Assembly (NCBI RefSeq): GCF_023371205.1
Contig: NZ_JAMCCO010000002.1
Coordinates: 62,001 to 126,000 of the forward strand
Source: Parvivirga hydrogeniphila
GTDB lineage: Bacteria; Actinomycetota; Coriobacteriia; Anaerosomatales; Anaerosomataceae
Length of the DNA stretch: 64,000 bases
Direction: 5' to 3'
This document shows positions 42,468-51,683 of the stretch, piece by piece. A program made the translations under genes and the position numbers. The stretch's first letter is position 1. The number at the start of each line of letters is the position of its first letter. The notes below the pieces were generated by a model. It was given only the letters and a program-made list of their open reading frames with translations, had not been told where the DNA came from and made no database searches.

Positions 42468-42643
42468 AACGACTCCGCCTCGCGCGCTTCGGCAGGTGAA
42501 CCTGCCTAAGCAGGTGGGTGCCCGCACCACGGCTTCGCGCTTCCCCAACGAGGGGGATACCGTTCCACCGAGGGATCGTTAGGGCTCCCTATCAAGAAGC
42601 GTTGGTTCGACCATTTTGGCCGAAGCAGCGCAAGGCGAAGCAC
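42468..42643 (-). ncRNA. ssrS: Candidate 6S RNA
   Basis: About 175 bases between aspS and the thioredoxin-like gene fold like 6S RNA, which mimics an open promoter and sequesters sigma-A RNA polymerase. The closing stem pairs CGCCTTGCGC (42628-42637) with GCGCGAGGCG (42477-42486), ten pairs, then GCTTCGGC with GCCGAAGC. A large internal bubble follows, with a 3'-side hairpin (CCTGC/GCAGG around TTA) within the characteristic GCACCCACCTGCTTAGGC stretch. A -10 element stands just upstream. The aspS - 6S - rarA neighbourhood is known from Bacillus. Ends are estimated from the stem, not mapped. Confidence 0.75.
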
Positions 42644-42647
42644 TTGT

Positions 42648-42653
42648 ATCGTA
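42648..42653 (-). promoter_or_regulatory. -10 element for the 6S RNA
   Basis: TACGAT on the minus strand stands about 5-8 bases before the predicted 5' end of the 6S RNA. The -35 region 17 bases upstream (TGGCAG) is poor. The position relative to the stem supports it. Confidence 0.45.
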
Positions 42654-42686
42654 GCACCTGCTGCGACTCGCTGCCACCGCGTGCGA

Positions 42687-42711
42687 GCACCGTCCGACGA
42701 CCGGGCGGTGC
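42687..42711 (-). terminator. Hairpin after aspS
   Basis: GCACCG pairs with CGGTGC, with an inner CCG/CGG stem and a 5-base loop, about 22 bases past the aspS stop and upstream of the 6S promoter. No U-run. A likely terminator separating aspS from the small RNA. Confidence 0.45.
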
Positions 42712-42733
42712 AAGCCTGTTGCGCGGCTGCTTC

Positions 42734-44503
42734 TCACTCCAGCCGCAGGTGCACCTCGCGAAGCTGGCGCGCTGAGACCCGCCCCGGCGCGCCGGTGAGC
42801 GGACAGGCGCCGGACGACGTCTTCGGGAACGCGATGACGTCGCGGATCGAGTGCTTGTGGGCAAGAAGCATCACGAGCCTGTCGAGACCGAGCGCGATAC
42901 CGCCGTGCGGCGGCGCCCCGTAGGTGAGCGCGTCCAGAAGGAAGCCGAACTGCTCGCGGGCCTCGCCCTCAGCGATGCCGAGCACCTTGAGCACGCGCTG
43001 CTGCAAGCCGGCGTCGTGGATACGGAGCGTCCCGCCGCCCACCTCGATGCCGTTGATGACCAGGTCGTACGAGTACGAGAGCACGGAGGCCGGGTCCGAC
43101 TCGACCAGCTCGACGTGCTCGTCGAACGGCCGCGTGAACGGGTGATGGTTCGCGCTCCACTTGTCCTCTTCGGTGTCCCACTTGAACAGCGGAAAGTCCA
43201 CCACCCACAGGCACGCGAAGCCGTCTGCCGCGAGGCCGAGCTCGCCTGCGAGGTGGGTCCTGAGCGTGCCCAAGACCTCGTTCGCGACCATCCGCTCGTC
43301 CGCTGCGAACAGCACCAGGTCGCCCGGCTCGACGCCCAGACGCTCCGTGAGAGCGGCCATCTCCTCCTCGCTCAAGAACTTGGCGATCGGGGAGCGCACC
43401 TCGCCTTCGGAGGTGAACGCGATCCACGCGAGGCCCTTCGCGCCCACCTCGGCCGCGACCGGCGCGAGCGCGTCGATCCGACCGCGGCTCCAGTCGCCAG
43501 CACCTTTCGCAGCGATCGCCTTGACGACGCCGTCAGAGGCGAGCGCGGACGCGAACACCTTGAACGATGTGCCCGCGAAGACGTCCGACAGGTCGACGAG
43601 CTCCATCCCGAAGCGCAGATCCGGCCTGTCGCTGCCGAACCGGTCCATCGCCTCGGCGTAGGTCAGGCGCGGGAGCGGGAGCGGCAGGTCGACGTTCGCC
43701 TCGCGCAGCACCTCGTGCATGACCTCTTCCATCATCACAAGGAGGTCCTCTTGCGTGATGAACGACATCTCGATGTCCACCTGCGTGAACTCGGGCTGGC
43801 GGTCGGCCCGCAGGTCCTCGTCACGGAAGCAGCGCGCGATCTGGTAGTACCGCTCGATGCCGCCCACCATCAGGAGCTGCTTGTAGAGCTGCGGCGACTG
43901 CGGAAGCGCGTAGAACTCGCCGGGATTCAGCCGGCTCGGAACGATGAAGTCCCGCGCGCCCTCCGGCGTTGAGCGACCGAGCATCGGCGTCTCGACCTCG
44001 ATGAAGCCGCGACGCTCGAGCGACTTTCGGAAGCGCTGCGTGATGCGGTCGCGCAGCACGAGAGCGTCGAGCACCTCAGGCCGCCGCATGTCGATGTAAC
44101 GATACTTCAGCCTGAGCGTCTCGTCGGTGGCGACCGCGCTTTCGACCTCGAACGGCGGCGTCTCGGCACGGTTCAGCACCTCCGCCTCCGTGACGAGCAC
44201 CTCGACCTCGCCCGTCGCGAGCGCGGGGTTCTCGGTCCCTGCCGGACGCCTGCGCACGTCGCCCGTGAGCTTCACGACCCACTCGGGCCGCATGGACTCG
44301 GCGAGCGCGAACGCCGCCTTCGAGTCCTCCGGGTCGAACACGCACTGCACGAGACCGCTCCGGTCGCGCAGGTCCACGAAGATGAGCCCGCCGTGGTCGC
44401 GCCGCCGGTGGACCCACCCAGCGAGCGTCACCGTCGTGCCCGCATCGGCAGCGCGCAGGGCACCCGCCACGTGCGTGCGGATCGAATACCGTGCATCGAA
44501 CAT
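42734..44503 (-). CDS. aspS: Aspartyl-tRNA synthetase
   Basis: Class IIb synthetase, 589 residues, the bacterial long form. The N-terminal OB fold ([20 protein letters not shown]) binds the anticodon. Motif 2 is in [20 protein letters not shown], the GAD insertion spans roughly 290-430, and motif 3 is [12 protein letters not shown]. The ATG has GAGAGG 6 bases upstream. Whether it also charges tRNA-Asn cannot be decided here. Located 11 bases after hisS, a common pair. Confidence 0.97.
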   Translation of the reverse strand: MFDARYSIRTHVAGALRAADAGTTVTLAGWVHRRRDHGGLIFVDLRDRSGLVQCVFDPEDSKAAFALAESMRPEWVVKLTGDVRRRPAGTENPALATGEVEVLVTEAEVLNRAETPPFEVESAVATDETLRLKYRYIDMRRPEVLDALVLRDRITQRFRKSLERRGFIEVETPMLGRSTPEGARDFIVPSRLNPGEFYALPQSPQLYKQLLMVGGIERYYQIARCFRDEDLRADRQPEFTQVDIEMSFITQEDLLVMMEEVMHEVLREANVDLPLPLPRLTYAEAMDRFGSDRPDLRFGMELVDLSDVFAGTSFKVFASALASDGVVKAIAAKGAGDWSRGRIDALAPVAAEVGAKGLAWIAFTSEGEVRSPIAKFLSEEEMAALTERLGVEPGDLVLFAADERMVANEVLGTLRTHLAGELGLAADGFACLWVVDFPLFKWDTEEDKWSANHHPFTRPFDEHVELVESDPASVLSYSYDLVINGIEVGGGTLRIHDAGLQQRVLKVLGIAEGEAREQFGFLLDALTYGAPPHGGIALGLDRLVMLLAHKHSIRDVIAFPKTSSGACPLTGAPGRVSARQLREVHLRLE

Positions 44504-44514
44504 GAGCAGCCTCT

Positions 44515-45783
44515 CTAGCCGATAAGCGCCGCGACGTGCGCCGGCACGTCAGCGAGCGCGACCCGTCGTTCGTCCTTCGTCACCATATCCCGCACCGTCG
44601 CCTCGCCTGCTGCGAGCTCATCAGGCCCGACGACGACAGCCACGCGAGCACCGAGCTTGTCCGCGTGCTTGAACTGCGCCTTGAGGCTCCGGCCGCGGTG
44701 GTCGAGCTCGGCGGCGACGCCTGCGTCCCGAAGCGCCATCGCGAGCGAGAACGCCGCTTCGCGCACGCTCTCGTCGACGGCCGCGATGTACGCCGCGACG
44801 CCCTCGCCCGCGCCCGGCTCGATACCGGCGGCCTTCAAGGCGAGCAGCGTGCGCTCGAACCCGAGCGCGAAGCCGAGCCCGGGCGTCGCAGGACCGCCGA
44901 GCGTCGAGAACAGCCCGTCGTACCGCCCGCCCCCGCCGATCGCGTTCTGTGCGCCGAGTCCTTCGGCCTGCACTTCGAAGACGGTGCGGGTGTAGTAGTC
45001 GAGCCCCCGTACGAGCCGCGGCTCCTCCTCGTACGCGATGCCGAGCGCGTCCAGGTGCTGCTTGACGGCCTCGTAGTGCGCCCGACAGTCGTCGCACAAC
45101 GCCTCGGAGATGCGCGGCGCTTCTGCCATCACGCGCTGGCAGCCCTCGTTCTTGCAGTCGAAGGCGCGAAGCGGGTTCGTGTCCGCGCGGCGGCGGCACT
45201 CATCGCAGAGCGCGGCCTCGTGCGCCCGGATGTAGGCCGCGACCGAGTCGCGGTAGGCCGGGCGGCAGGCCTCGTCGCCCATGCTGTTCACGAGCAGCCG
45301 CATCCTGTCACGCGGCAGCCCGAGCATCTCGAAGTACCGCACGAGAAGCGCGATCACCTCGGCGTCCGCGCTCGGCTCTCCGGCTCCGAGAAGCTCGACG
45401 CCGATCTGCCAGAACTGGCGCATGCGGCCCTTCTGTGGGCGCTCGTAGCGGAACATCGGGCCGGCGTAGTAGAGCTTGGCGACCGCGCCGTGCGGCACGA
45501 GCGCGTGCTCGACTGCCGCCCGAACGACGCCGGCGGTGCCCTCAGGACGCAGCGTGAGCGAGCGGCCGGAACGGTCCTCGAAGGTGTACATCTCCTTCGA
45601 GACGATGTCGGTCGCCTCGCCGATGCCTCGTGCGAACAGCTCGGTGTGCTCGAAGAGCGGAGTGTAGATGGGTTCGTAGCCGTACCGCTCGAAGAGCGCC
45701 TGCGCCGCGGCCGAGAGCCGCTCCCACGCGCGAGCGGTCTCGGGAAGCATGTCGACGGTGCCTTTCGGGGCGCGGAGCTCCAC
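44515..45783 (-). CDS. hisS: Histidyl-tRNA synthetase
   Basis: Class II synthetase, 422 residues. The N-terminal [13 protein letters not shown], motif 2 [20 protein letters not shown], the His-specific [15 protein letters not shown] and motif 3 [15 protein letters not shown] are all present. An insertion with paired cysteines ([18 protein letters not shown]) could bind zinc. The frame is open upstream, but the family N-terminus begins at the GTG at 45781-45783, with AAAGG 6 bases before it. Followed by aspS; 62 bases separate it from the LuxE-like gene. Confidence 0.96.
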   Translation of the reverse strand: MELRAPKGTVDMLPETARAWERLSAAAQALFERYGYEPIYTPLFEHTELFARGIGEATDIVSKEMYTFEDRSGRSLTLRPEGTAGVVRAAVEHALVPHGAVAKLYYAGPMFRYERPQKGRMRQFWQIGVELLGAGEPSADAEVIALLVRYFEMLGLPRDRMRLLVNSMGDEACRPAYRDSVAAYIRAHEAALCDECRRRADTNPLRAFDCKNEGCQRVMAEAPRISEALCDDCRAHYEAVKQHLDALGIAYEEEPRLVRGLDYYTRTVFEVQAEGLGAQNAIGGGGRYDGLFSTLGGPATPGLGFALGFERTLLALKAAGIEPGAGEGVAAYIAAVDESVREAAFSLAMALRDAGVAAELDHRGRSLKAQFKHADKLGARVAVVVGPDELAAGEATVRDMVTKDERRVALADVPAHVAALIG

Positions 45784-45845
45784 GGGGTGCCTTTCATGAC
45801 GCCAGCAGTGCGGTATCCGAGTGTAGCGGAAGCGGCGTGCGGCCG

Positions 45846-47255
45846 CTATTCGTCCGGCACGCGCGGAGAGCCAGGCGCAGCTGCATCGCCCTCGGCCGCA
45901 GCGATGCGCTGGAACGCCGAGAGGGCGGCCTCGCCGCGAGCGCGAGCGCCGGCGTCCTCGGCTCCCGCCACGAGGTCCTCGACGACGGTCGGGCACGACA
46001 GCGTCACGTCGTCGTCACCTAACTCGCGCCGGAGCTCGAGGTAGTCTGCCTTCGGAGAGCTGCTGGAGATGAGCATCGACTTGAAGGCTATCGAGAAGTT
46101 CACGTACGCCTCCAGCAGCCGGAACGTGCCCGTGTCTCCCATCGGTCCGACCGGGCGGTCGCCCGGCTCGAGCTCGGCACGCCCGGACACGACGCGAGCG
46201 CGGCCGGCGATCTCGAAGCCGCCACGCTCGTCGGTCCAGCCGAGGTTGTCGGTCTGGACGCCGATGACCGTCGGCAGGTTCGCGAGGTCGTAGTGGCACA
46301 GCAGGCCCATCTCACCAGGCGGCAACGGATCCCCTTTCGCCGGGTCCACGGCAACCACGCGCGTCCACGGCGGGGCCGGCTTGTGACGCTCGCCGCTCAG
46401 ACCCATGACCGTGTTTCGCAGCGTATCGTCGAAGTAGTTCGTCGCGCTTTCTGCCATCCCGAGCGTGTTGATGCACCACGACCGCTCGACGCCGAAGGTC
46501 TCGAAGACCATGTCGTAGAAGTCCTCTCGCGTCACCTCGCCGAAGCGCCCGCGATACCCGCCGCCATCGCACACGCGGCTCCCGGCAGGCAGACAGAACC
46601 GCATCCGCTTGCGCCTGCACGTGTGCATGAAGTACACGAACGCCGACGTCGCGCCGACCATCGTGACCGGCGTCCCGTCCGTCTCGGACTGTCGGAGCAT
46701 GCGGACCGTCCGCTTGACGTCGACCCCGGTGCGGCCGACGAGGAACGCGCTGTCGTCGGTCCCGAACCGCTTGCGCGTCTCGTCCATCCCGATGGCCATC
46801 CCCATCGTCGGCGCAAGGTCGGGCCCGGGCGTGAGCAGGAGCAGCCGCAGCCTGCCGGTCCGTTCCAGATCAGGGAAGAGGTAGCTTCCTGTCATCACGG
46901 CATTCGCCTTCAGGATCAAACCCCTCCCGATCTCGTCCCGGAAGATCTGCCCACGCTGGTTGGGCGACGTCGTGCCGCTGGTGATGTTCGCCATCACGGC
47001 CTCGGCGAGCGGGAACGACGTCACGATGTCGCGCTTGAAGGACTCGGTCGGGTACGCGGGGATCTCCTGCCAGTCTCCGACGGACTTCGGCGTCGCGCCG
47101 AGGGCGTCGCAGAACGCGCGGTATGGCCCGTTGTGCTCGTACTGGTAGGCGAAGACATCCAGCGCAAGCGCTTCGAACGCAGCGGGATCGCCGTCCACTC
47201 CTGCGTCGATCATCGCGTGGACAGCACCCGCAAGACGCTGCCGTTCGTCAGTCAC
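45846..47255 (-). CDS. LuxE-like acyl-protein synthetase family protein
   Basis: 469 residues similar to the LuxE/acyl-protein synthetase family of adenylate-forming enzymes. PAYPTESFKRDIVTSFPLAE leads to the AMP-loop TSGTTSPNQRG (92-102); GTDDSAFLVGRTGVD, a Gly/Tyr segment near VCDGGGYRGR, and NTLGMAESATNYFDD follow. LuxE activates and transfers fatty acyl groups; relatives occur in surface-polymer and natural-product loci. The GTG start overlaps the stop of the upstream small membrane protein by 8 bases. It ends the cytochrome-maturation gene run; its substrate is unknown. Confidence 0.75.
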   Translation of the reverse strand: MTDERQRLAGAVHAMIDAGVDGDPAAFEALALDVFAYQYEHNGPYRAFCDALGATPKSVGDWQEIPAYPTESFKRDIVTSFPLAEAVMANITSGTTSPNQRGQIFRDEIGRGLILKANAVMTGSYLFPDLERTGRLRLLLLTPGPDLAPTMGMAIGMDETRKRFGTDDSAFLVGRTGVDVKRTVRMLRQSETDGTPVTMVGATSAFVYFMHTCRRKRMRFCLPAGSRVCDGGGYRGRFGEVTREDFYDMVFETFGVERSWCINTLGMAESATNYFDDTLRNTVMGLSGERHKPAPPWTRVVAVDPAKGDPLPPGEMGLLCHYDLANLPTVIGVQTDNLGWTDERGGFEIAGRARVVSGRAELEPGDRPVGPMGDTGTFRLLEAYVNFSIAFKSMLISSSSPKADYLELRRELGDDDVTLSCPTVVEDLVAGAEDAGARARGEAALSAFQRIAAAEGDAAAPGSPRVPDE

Positions 47256-47628
47256 AGGGGTTCGACACCTCCGGCTCGGCCTTCACGCGGCGGGCGACGC
47301 GCCGCCACATCACCGCTCCTGCAACGACGGCCGCGACCATGAGCGCGTGCTTCACGATGAGCGCCGGCACGATGCCTTTCACGACGGCAGGGTCCCACTC
47401 GTAGCGGGTGAAGAAGATCGTGCGCGGGATGCCGCCGATGACGATCCAGGCCAGCGCGACGCGGGCGAAGCGTGTCAGCGCCGGATAGGACTGCCGGAGC
47501 GCGGCGAGCCCTTCTGGAGAGCTCTGCGCGTGCCGTTCGAGCACCCACAGGATGACGGCGCTCGCAAGCAGCACGGCGGTCGCCACGTCGTGGAAGTAGT
47601 TGTTGAGTATGACGAGGACGTCTTTCAT
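47248..47628 (-). CDS. Small polytopic membrane protein, unknown function
   Basis: 126 residues with three or four hydrophobic segments (VATAVLLASAVILWVLE; FARVALAWIVIGGIPRTIFF; ALMVAAVVAGAVMW) and a His near the start (NNYFHDVATA). No family recognised with confidence; the layout resembles small heme- or quinone-associated membrane proteins, but no further evidence supports that. The ATG overlaps the radical SAM gene as ATGA, and the 3' end overlaps the LuxE-like gene, so the three are translated together. Confidence 0.75.
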   Translation of the reverse strand: MKDVLVILNNYFHDVATAVLLASAVILWVLERHAQSSPEGLAALRQSYPALTRFARVALAWIVIGGIPRTIFFTRYEWDPAVVKGIVPALIVKHALMVAAVVAGAVMWRRVARRVKAEPEVSNPCD

Positions 47629-48974
47629 CGCGCGTGCTCCTTCGTGCGTTGCATGCGTGCGTGCTCACGAGCGAACTCGTGGAACGCCCGGCCTTGCGGA
47701 TACTGGACCGCCCACGAGGTCATGTGCGCCATCGGAAAGCCCTTGAGCCCGACTCGCGTGATCCTGCGCAGTATCTTCGGTATCGTGAACACCTCGTCGC
47801 GAAGCCGTATGAGCTCGTGCTCGCGCGCTTCTGGCGTCATCTCGGGGTCGTCGTGGTAGAAGTTCGCGTGGTTGCCGTCGTACAGGTCCCAGTCCTGACC
47901 GCTGATGAGGTACGGCCTGTACTTCTCGTACAGCTTCGTCCCCGGGAACGGCGTCGTCATCACGGGGTGCACGGCCACGTCGAGAGCGTCGCTCAGCTCG
48001 CGGATGCGCTCGAAGTCGCGCAGGTGATCGGCCCGGCTGCCGACCATGATGAAGAGCATGACCTCGATGCCGGCCGCCCGTATGCGCTTGATGGCGTCGA
48101 GCCGGTCTCTTCCTTGCTTCTTGGTGGCGTCGAGCTCCTCCAGCACCACGGGGCTGTCCGACTCGTAGCCGACCATCGCCGCGGTCATGCCGGCCCGCCT
48201 AGCAAGGTCGAGCAGCTCATCCGCCCTTGGATGCTGGAGCGTGACGAGGTCGCCGGAACCGAACCACCACTTCCCGCGCACCTGCTCGGCCATCTCACGA
48301 TACAGGTCGATGGAGCGCTTCACGTTCACGCCCCACACGTTGTCGTCGATGTTCCAAAAGAGGCGCTTCGTGCTCGCAGCGACCTCCTCCACCACCTCGC
48401 CGATCGGTCGCATACGCACGGTGCGTCCGAAGAACTCGTGGACAGAGCAGAACGCGCACGAGTGCGGGCATCCGCGGCTCGTGAAGAACGACCCGAACAC
48501 GTACCGGTCAGGCAGCAACCCCGTGATGGGCCGAGGCAGGTTCTCGAGCGGCGCGTACGGGCCATCGTAGCGCGGCTCGAGGCGTCGCCTGGTCGCGTCG
48601 TCGAGGATCCTCCCCCACACGGTCTCCGCCTCACCGACCAGGATCGCGTCCGCATGACGCGCAGCCTCGTCGGGCAATGCGTGGACGTGGATGCCGCCGA
48701 GCAGGACCTGGATACCGCGAGCGCGCAACGCATCGGCGGTCCGGTACGCCCAGGGCGCCTGAGGGGTCAGCACGGTCATGCCGACGAGGTCGGCCTCGCA
48801 CGCGTCGGGGTCGAAGTCGCGCAGATTGGCGTCCACCAGGGTGATCTCGTGCTCGCCAGGCCGCACCTGTTCGGTGAGACCGGCCAGATACTCCAGCACG
48901 GGTGGCGCGATAGGAAGCCCTTTGGACTTCTGGCCGCCCTCGCCGAACGGAGGCGATATGAGGGTGATGCGCAC
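47625..48974 (-). CDS. B12-binding domain radical SAM protein
   Basis: An N-terminal cobalamin-binding-like Rossmann domain (RITLISPPFGEGGQK to about residue 140, with LLGGIHVHALPDEAA) is followed by a radical SAM barrel. The 4Fe-4S motif CxxxCxxC is C169, C173, C176 in SRGCPHSCAFCSV. The downstream FWNIDDNVWGVN and GYESDSPVVLEELDATKK segments fit the class B methylase/cyclase group (HpnJ/BchE-like). 449 residues from the GTG at 48972-48974, which has GAGGAG 5 bases upstream. The reaction (methylation or carbon rearrangement) is not predictable; the neighbours suggest heme or lipid chemistry. Confidence 0.82.
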   Translation of the reverse strand: MRITLISPPFGEGGQKSKGLPIAPPVLEYLAGLTEQVRPGEHEITLVDANLRDFDPDACEADLVGMTVLTPQAPWAYRTADALRARGIQVLLGGIHVHALPDEAARHADAILVGEAETVWGRILDDATRRRLEPRYDGPYAPLENLPRPITGLLPDRYVFGSFFTSRGCPHSCAFCSVHEFFGRTVRMRPIGEVVEEVAASTKRLFWNIDDNVWGVNVKRSIDLYREMAEQVRGKWWFGSGDLVTLQHPRADELLDLARRAGMTAAMVGYESDSPVVLEELDATKKQGRDRLDAIKRIRAAGIEVMLFIMVGSRADHLRDFERIRELSDALDVAVHPVMTTPFPGTKLYEKYRPYLISGQDWDLYDGNHANFYHDDPEMTPEAREHELIRLRDEVFTIPKILRRITRVGLKGFPMAHMTSWAVQYPQGRAFHEFAREHARMQRTKEHAR

Positions 48975-49003
48975 GCAGGCTCCTCGCTCCGGGTCGCGCG
49001 CGG

Positions 49004-49870
49004 TCACTGCGGCCGACTGAGCCGCGGCATGCCCGATCCGATGTTCCTGAACAGGTGGTAGCTTGTCGGGACGAGCTGCACCCCCCAGAAGACCATCATG
49101 ACCCCGAACAGGCAGAACAGCGCGAGCCACGCGAGACGGTCGGCGCTCCACTTCAGCGTGACCTTCGCGTGGAGGTAGAAGCCGTAGGCCAGCCAGGTGA
49201 GGAGCGACCACGTCTCTACCGGGTCCCAGCTCCAGTACGAGCCCCACAGTCGGTACGCCCAGATCGAGCCTGAGGCGATCATGACGGCGTTGTTCAAGAA
49301 GCCGAACGCGACGAGCGGGAGCGTGAGCTCCTCGATGCGCTCTGCCGACGGCAGCCACGGCGGGAGCCCGTCCGGCTGGCCGCGGCGCTCCGCGCGCCTC
49401 CGGATGAGGTGCACGGCCGCCAGCCCCGCGACGGTCGAGTAGGCCGCGTAGGTTATCCACGCGAACGTCACGTGCACCACGAGCCAGCCCGACTGGTACG
49501 GCGGCGTCACAGGCCCGGCGGGACCGGCTTGCGTGATGCCGTACCCGCACGTCACGAGCGTCACGGGCAGGATGAGCACGCCCGCCAGCGCCGTGCCACG
49601 GAACCGCAGCGCGACGACGAAGTACGCCAGCACCATCACGAACGCGCCGACGAGCACGTTCTCGTAGTCCTCGATGTACGGGAAGTGGCCTGCGGCGACC
49701 CATCGCGCGACGATGGCGACGCTGTGGGCTGCAAGCCCCGCACCAGTGGCTGCGAGAGCGGCCGTCTGCAGAGCGGGCTTCTTGAACGACAGCGCCGCGA
49801 TGATCGCCACCGCGCCCACCGCGTACAGCGCGATCGCGATCCAGAACGTCGTCGCCTCCAAAGCGTTCAT
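49004..49870 (-). CDS. ccsA: System II cytochrome c heme lyase subunit CcsA (copy 1, canonical)
   Basis: Multi-span membrane protein that exports heme and, with ResB/CcsB, attaches it to CXXCH motifs outside the membrane. 288 residues. The tryptophan-rich WWD domain, WGSYWSWDPVETWSLLTWLA, is complete at 209-228. Four conserved His are visible: H62 (GHFPYIEDYENVL), H133 (VVHVTFAW), H234 and H272 (SYHLFRN). The ATG overlaps the resB stop as ATGA. It forms a pair with the ResB at 49867-51222. Confidence 0.95.
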   Translation of the reverse strand: MNALEATTFWIAIALYAVGAVAIIAALSFKKPALQTAALAATGAGLAAHSVAIVARWVAAGHFPYIEDYENVLVGAFVMVLAYFVVALRFRGTALAGVLILPVTLVTCGYGITQAGPAGPVTPPYQSGWLVVHVTFAWITYAAYSTVAGLAAVHLIRRRAERRGQPDGLPPWLPSAERIEELTLPLVAFGFLNNAVMIASGSIWAYRLWGSYWSWDPVETWSLLTWLAYGFYLHAKVTLKWSADRLAWLALFCLFGVMMVFWGVQLVPTSYHLFRNIGSGMPRLSRPQ

Positions 49871-51222
49871 TCGCGCGAGCCCTCCTCGCTCGACTCACGT
49901 CGCTCCATCTCCTGCGAGCAAGACAAGCATACGACCTCTGCCTCGCCCGCGCGCGTCTGCATCCACGGATAGACCCGCAGGACGGCCTGCAGGGCTCCGT
50001 CCTCGCCTCGCTGGACGACGGCGCGACGCTCGGGCACCGCGAACCGCCACATCGCACCGAGCACGACGAGCCAGAAGCCCGCGTAGGTCACCCATCGGGC
50101 GGGCTCGCCGCGGACGAGGAACCTGCTCCACAGCCCGAGGCCCTCGAAGATCACGGTGGCGCCGCCGACGGAACCCGATGACTCGCCAGGCGCGAGCACG
50201 CCCTCCCAGCGCGCGTCCGCGTGCTCGACGACGATCGCAAGCCGAGGGTCCCGGATCGCCAGCTTCTCTTCGACGGCTTCGTCGCTGGACGAGACCGGGC
50301 GCGGCGTCGCGGACAAGGAGAGCGCGACGTCGCCTGCGTCCGTCTTGACGACGATGTCGTCGCGCCAGCCGTACGGCGTCTCTGACGCCAGCTTGACCGC
50401 CAGGGGGAGCGCTTGCCGTCCGTCGACGCGGACGACGACGCGGGCCACGTACCCGGAGTCCTGCAGCAGCCAGCTCTTCCCTCCAGCGTCCAGCGGGTGG
50501 TTCACGCGCACGTCCTTGCGGACGATGCGACCGTCCGGCTGCACGGCGCGCATCCGCGCCACCGCGGACACGACGGTGCCGCGCTCGTAGGCGACATGCA
50601 TCGAATCGAGGGTGATCCGCGTGCCTCGATACGCAGGGCCCACTCGCGGCACGACGCCCACGGTCTCGTACGCGCTCGGCTCGTCCCGCACCGTCTGCCC
50701 CTCCGCGATGACCGCCTGCCCGCGGAACGCGGTAACAGACGTCGCAACGCCGCCGATGATGACGACGATGAGCCCGGCGTGCATGATCGCGCTTCCCCAG
50801 AACCCGCTACGCCCTTTCACAAGCGTGACGGAGCGCGGTCCTGCACGAAGCACGGTCCAGCCCTCGCCCAAGGCCCTGCTGACGAACGCGGCGAACTCGG
50901 CAGGGACGGCACCTTCGCGCGACGAGGAGCGGCGTCGTGCGCTGACGCGGCGCACCGTGCAGACCGTGAGGTTCACGCCGAGCAATGCCGTCACGACCGC
51001 GATGGGCCACCCGCCGTACACGCGGTCCAGGCCCACGGCGCTGACGAGCTTGGCCACCGCAGGCGCTCGATGCGCGAAGTCCTCGTACGCTGCGCCGAGG
51101 TATGCGCGCTGCGGCACCACGACAGAGACGATGGACAAGGCTCCTAAAGCGGCGATCAGCCATGCAGCCAACCGCACTGAGCCTGCCTGCGACAGGAGGC
51201 GCAAGACGCGAGGCGTCCTCAC
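49867..51222 (-). CDS. resB: System II cytochrome c biogenesis protein ResB (copy 1)
   Basis: 451 residues: membrane spans near 18-38, 72-92 and 140-160, a large extracytoplasmic domain, and a last span near 378-395. SGFWGSAIMHAGLIVVIIGG and the final WVTYAGFWLVVLGAMWRF match ResB/Ccs1. The GTG start overlaps the stop of the small protein upstream. The C-terminal tail carries a CLSC motif (432-435) that standard ResB proteins lack; by usual topology it faces the cytoplasm. Pairs with CcsA copy 1. Confidence 0.92.
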   Translation of the reverse strand: MRTPRVLRLLSQAGSVRLAAWLIAALGALSIVSVVVPQRAYLGAAYEDFAHRAPAVAKLVSAVGLDRVYGGWPIAVVTALLGVNLTVCTVRRVSARRRSSSREGAVPAEFAAFVSRALGEGWTVLRAGPRSVTLVKGRSGFWGSAIMHAGLIVVIIGGVATSVTAFRGQAVIAEGQTVRDEPSAYETVGVVPRVGPAYRGTRITLDSMHVAYERGTVVSAVARMRAVQPDGRIVRKDVRVNHPLDAGGKSWLLQDSGYVARVVVRVDGRQALPLAVKLASETPYGWRDDIVVKTDAGDVALSLSATPRPVSSSDEAVEEKLAIRDPRLAIVVEHADARWEGVLAPGESSGSVGGATVIFEGLGLWSRFLVRGEPARWVTYAGFWLVVLGAMWRFAVPERRAVVQRGEDGALQAVLRVYPWMQTRAGEAEVVCLSCSQEMERRESSEEGSRE

Positions 51223-51683
51223 GGCCGCTCGTCCTCCAGCACGCGCGAGAGGTAGACCTTGAGCGTGCCGCCGCCAGAAAGGAGCGTGTACTCGATGCGC
51301 TGACGCCGCTCGGACGCCGGCCCGCGAACGGCTCCTGTGCGCGTGTCACGCTGCGTCTCGCGCCAGCGCTCGACGACGACCGCAGTCACCGTGGGGTCCT
51401 TCGAGCGGACCTTCTCGACGTGAAGATCGAGCAGCTCCGCGTCGAGCCGGGTCGCTGTGCCTTCGAGGAGGATCATGTAGTTCCTCACCCTGCCGATCTC
51501 GCGCGGCAACGCGACGCCTTGCAGGCGTTCCGCGTCCAGCGAGCGCAACGCCTCTGCAAGCGCGACGTCGTAGGCAGCGACCGCGGCCCGGACGCGCCGC
51601 TCCTGCCAGGCGCGGTACCCGAAAAGGCCGGTGCCTGCGAGAAGCACGAGGAAGACTGCGAGCGCGACAAGCCGCCGCTTCAT
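51219..51683 (-). CDS. Small membrane-anchored protein, unknown function
   Basis: 154 residues: an N-terminal membrane helix or uncleaved signal (RRLVALAVFLVLLAGTGLFG), a helical segment with AYDVALAEALRSLDAERLQG, then a beta-rich C-terminus (VTAVVVERWRETQRD; RRQRIEYTLLSGGGTLKVYL). No cysteines apart from none visible in the mature part and no heme motif. The family is not recognised. It overlaps the propeller/SBP fusion gene by 4 bases and resB by 4, so it belongs to the maturation operon. Confidence 0.75.
   Translation of the reverse strand: MKRRLVALAVFLVLLAGTGLFGYRAWQERRVRAAVAAYDVALAEALRSLDAERLQGVALPREIGRVRNYMILLEGTATRLDAELLDLHVEKVRSKDPTVTAVVVERWRETQRDTRTGAVRGPASERRQRIEYTLLSGGGTLKVYLSRVLEDERP

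Noticed and set aside
45784-45845. T-box or other tRNA-synthetase leader before hisS
   Set aside because: Only 62 bases separate hisS from the upstream gene, and no T-box sequence or stem was found; likewise for aspS and alaS.
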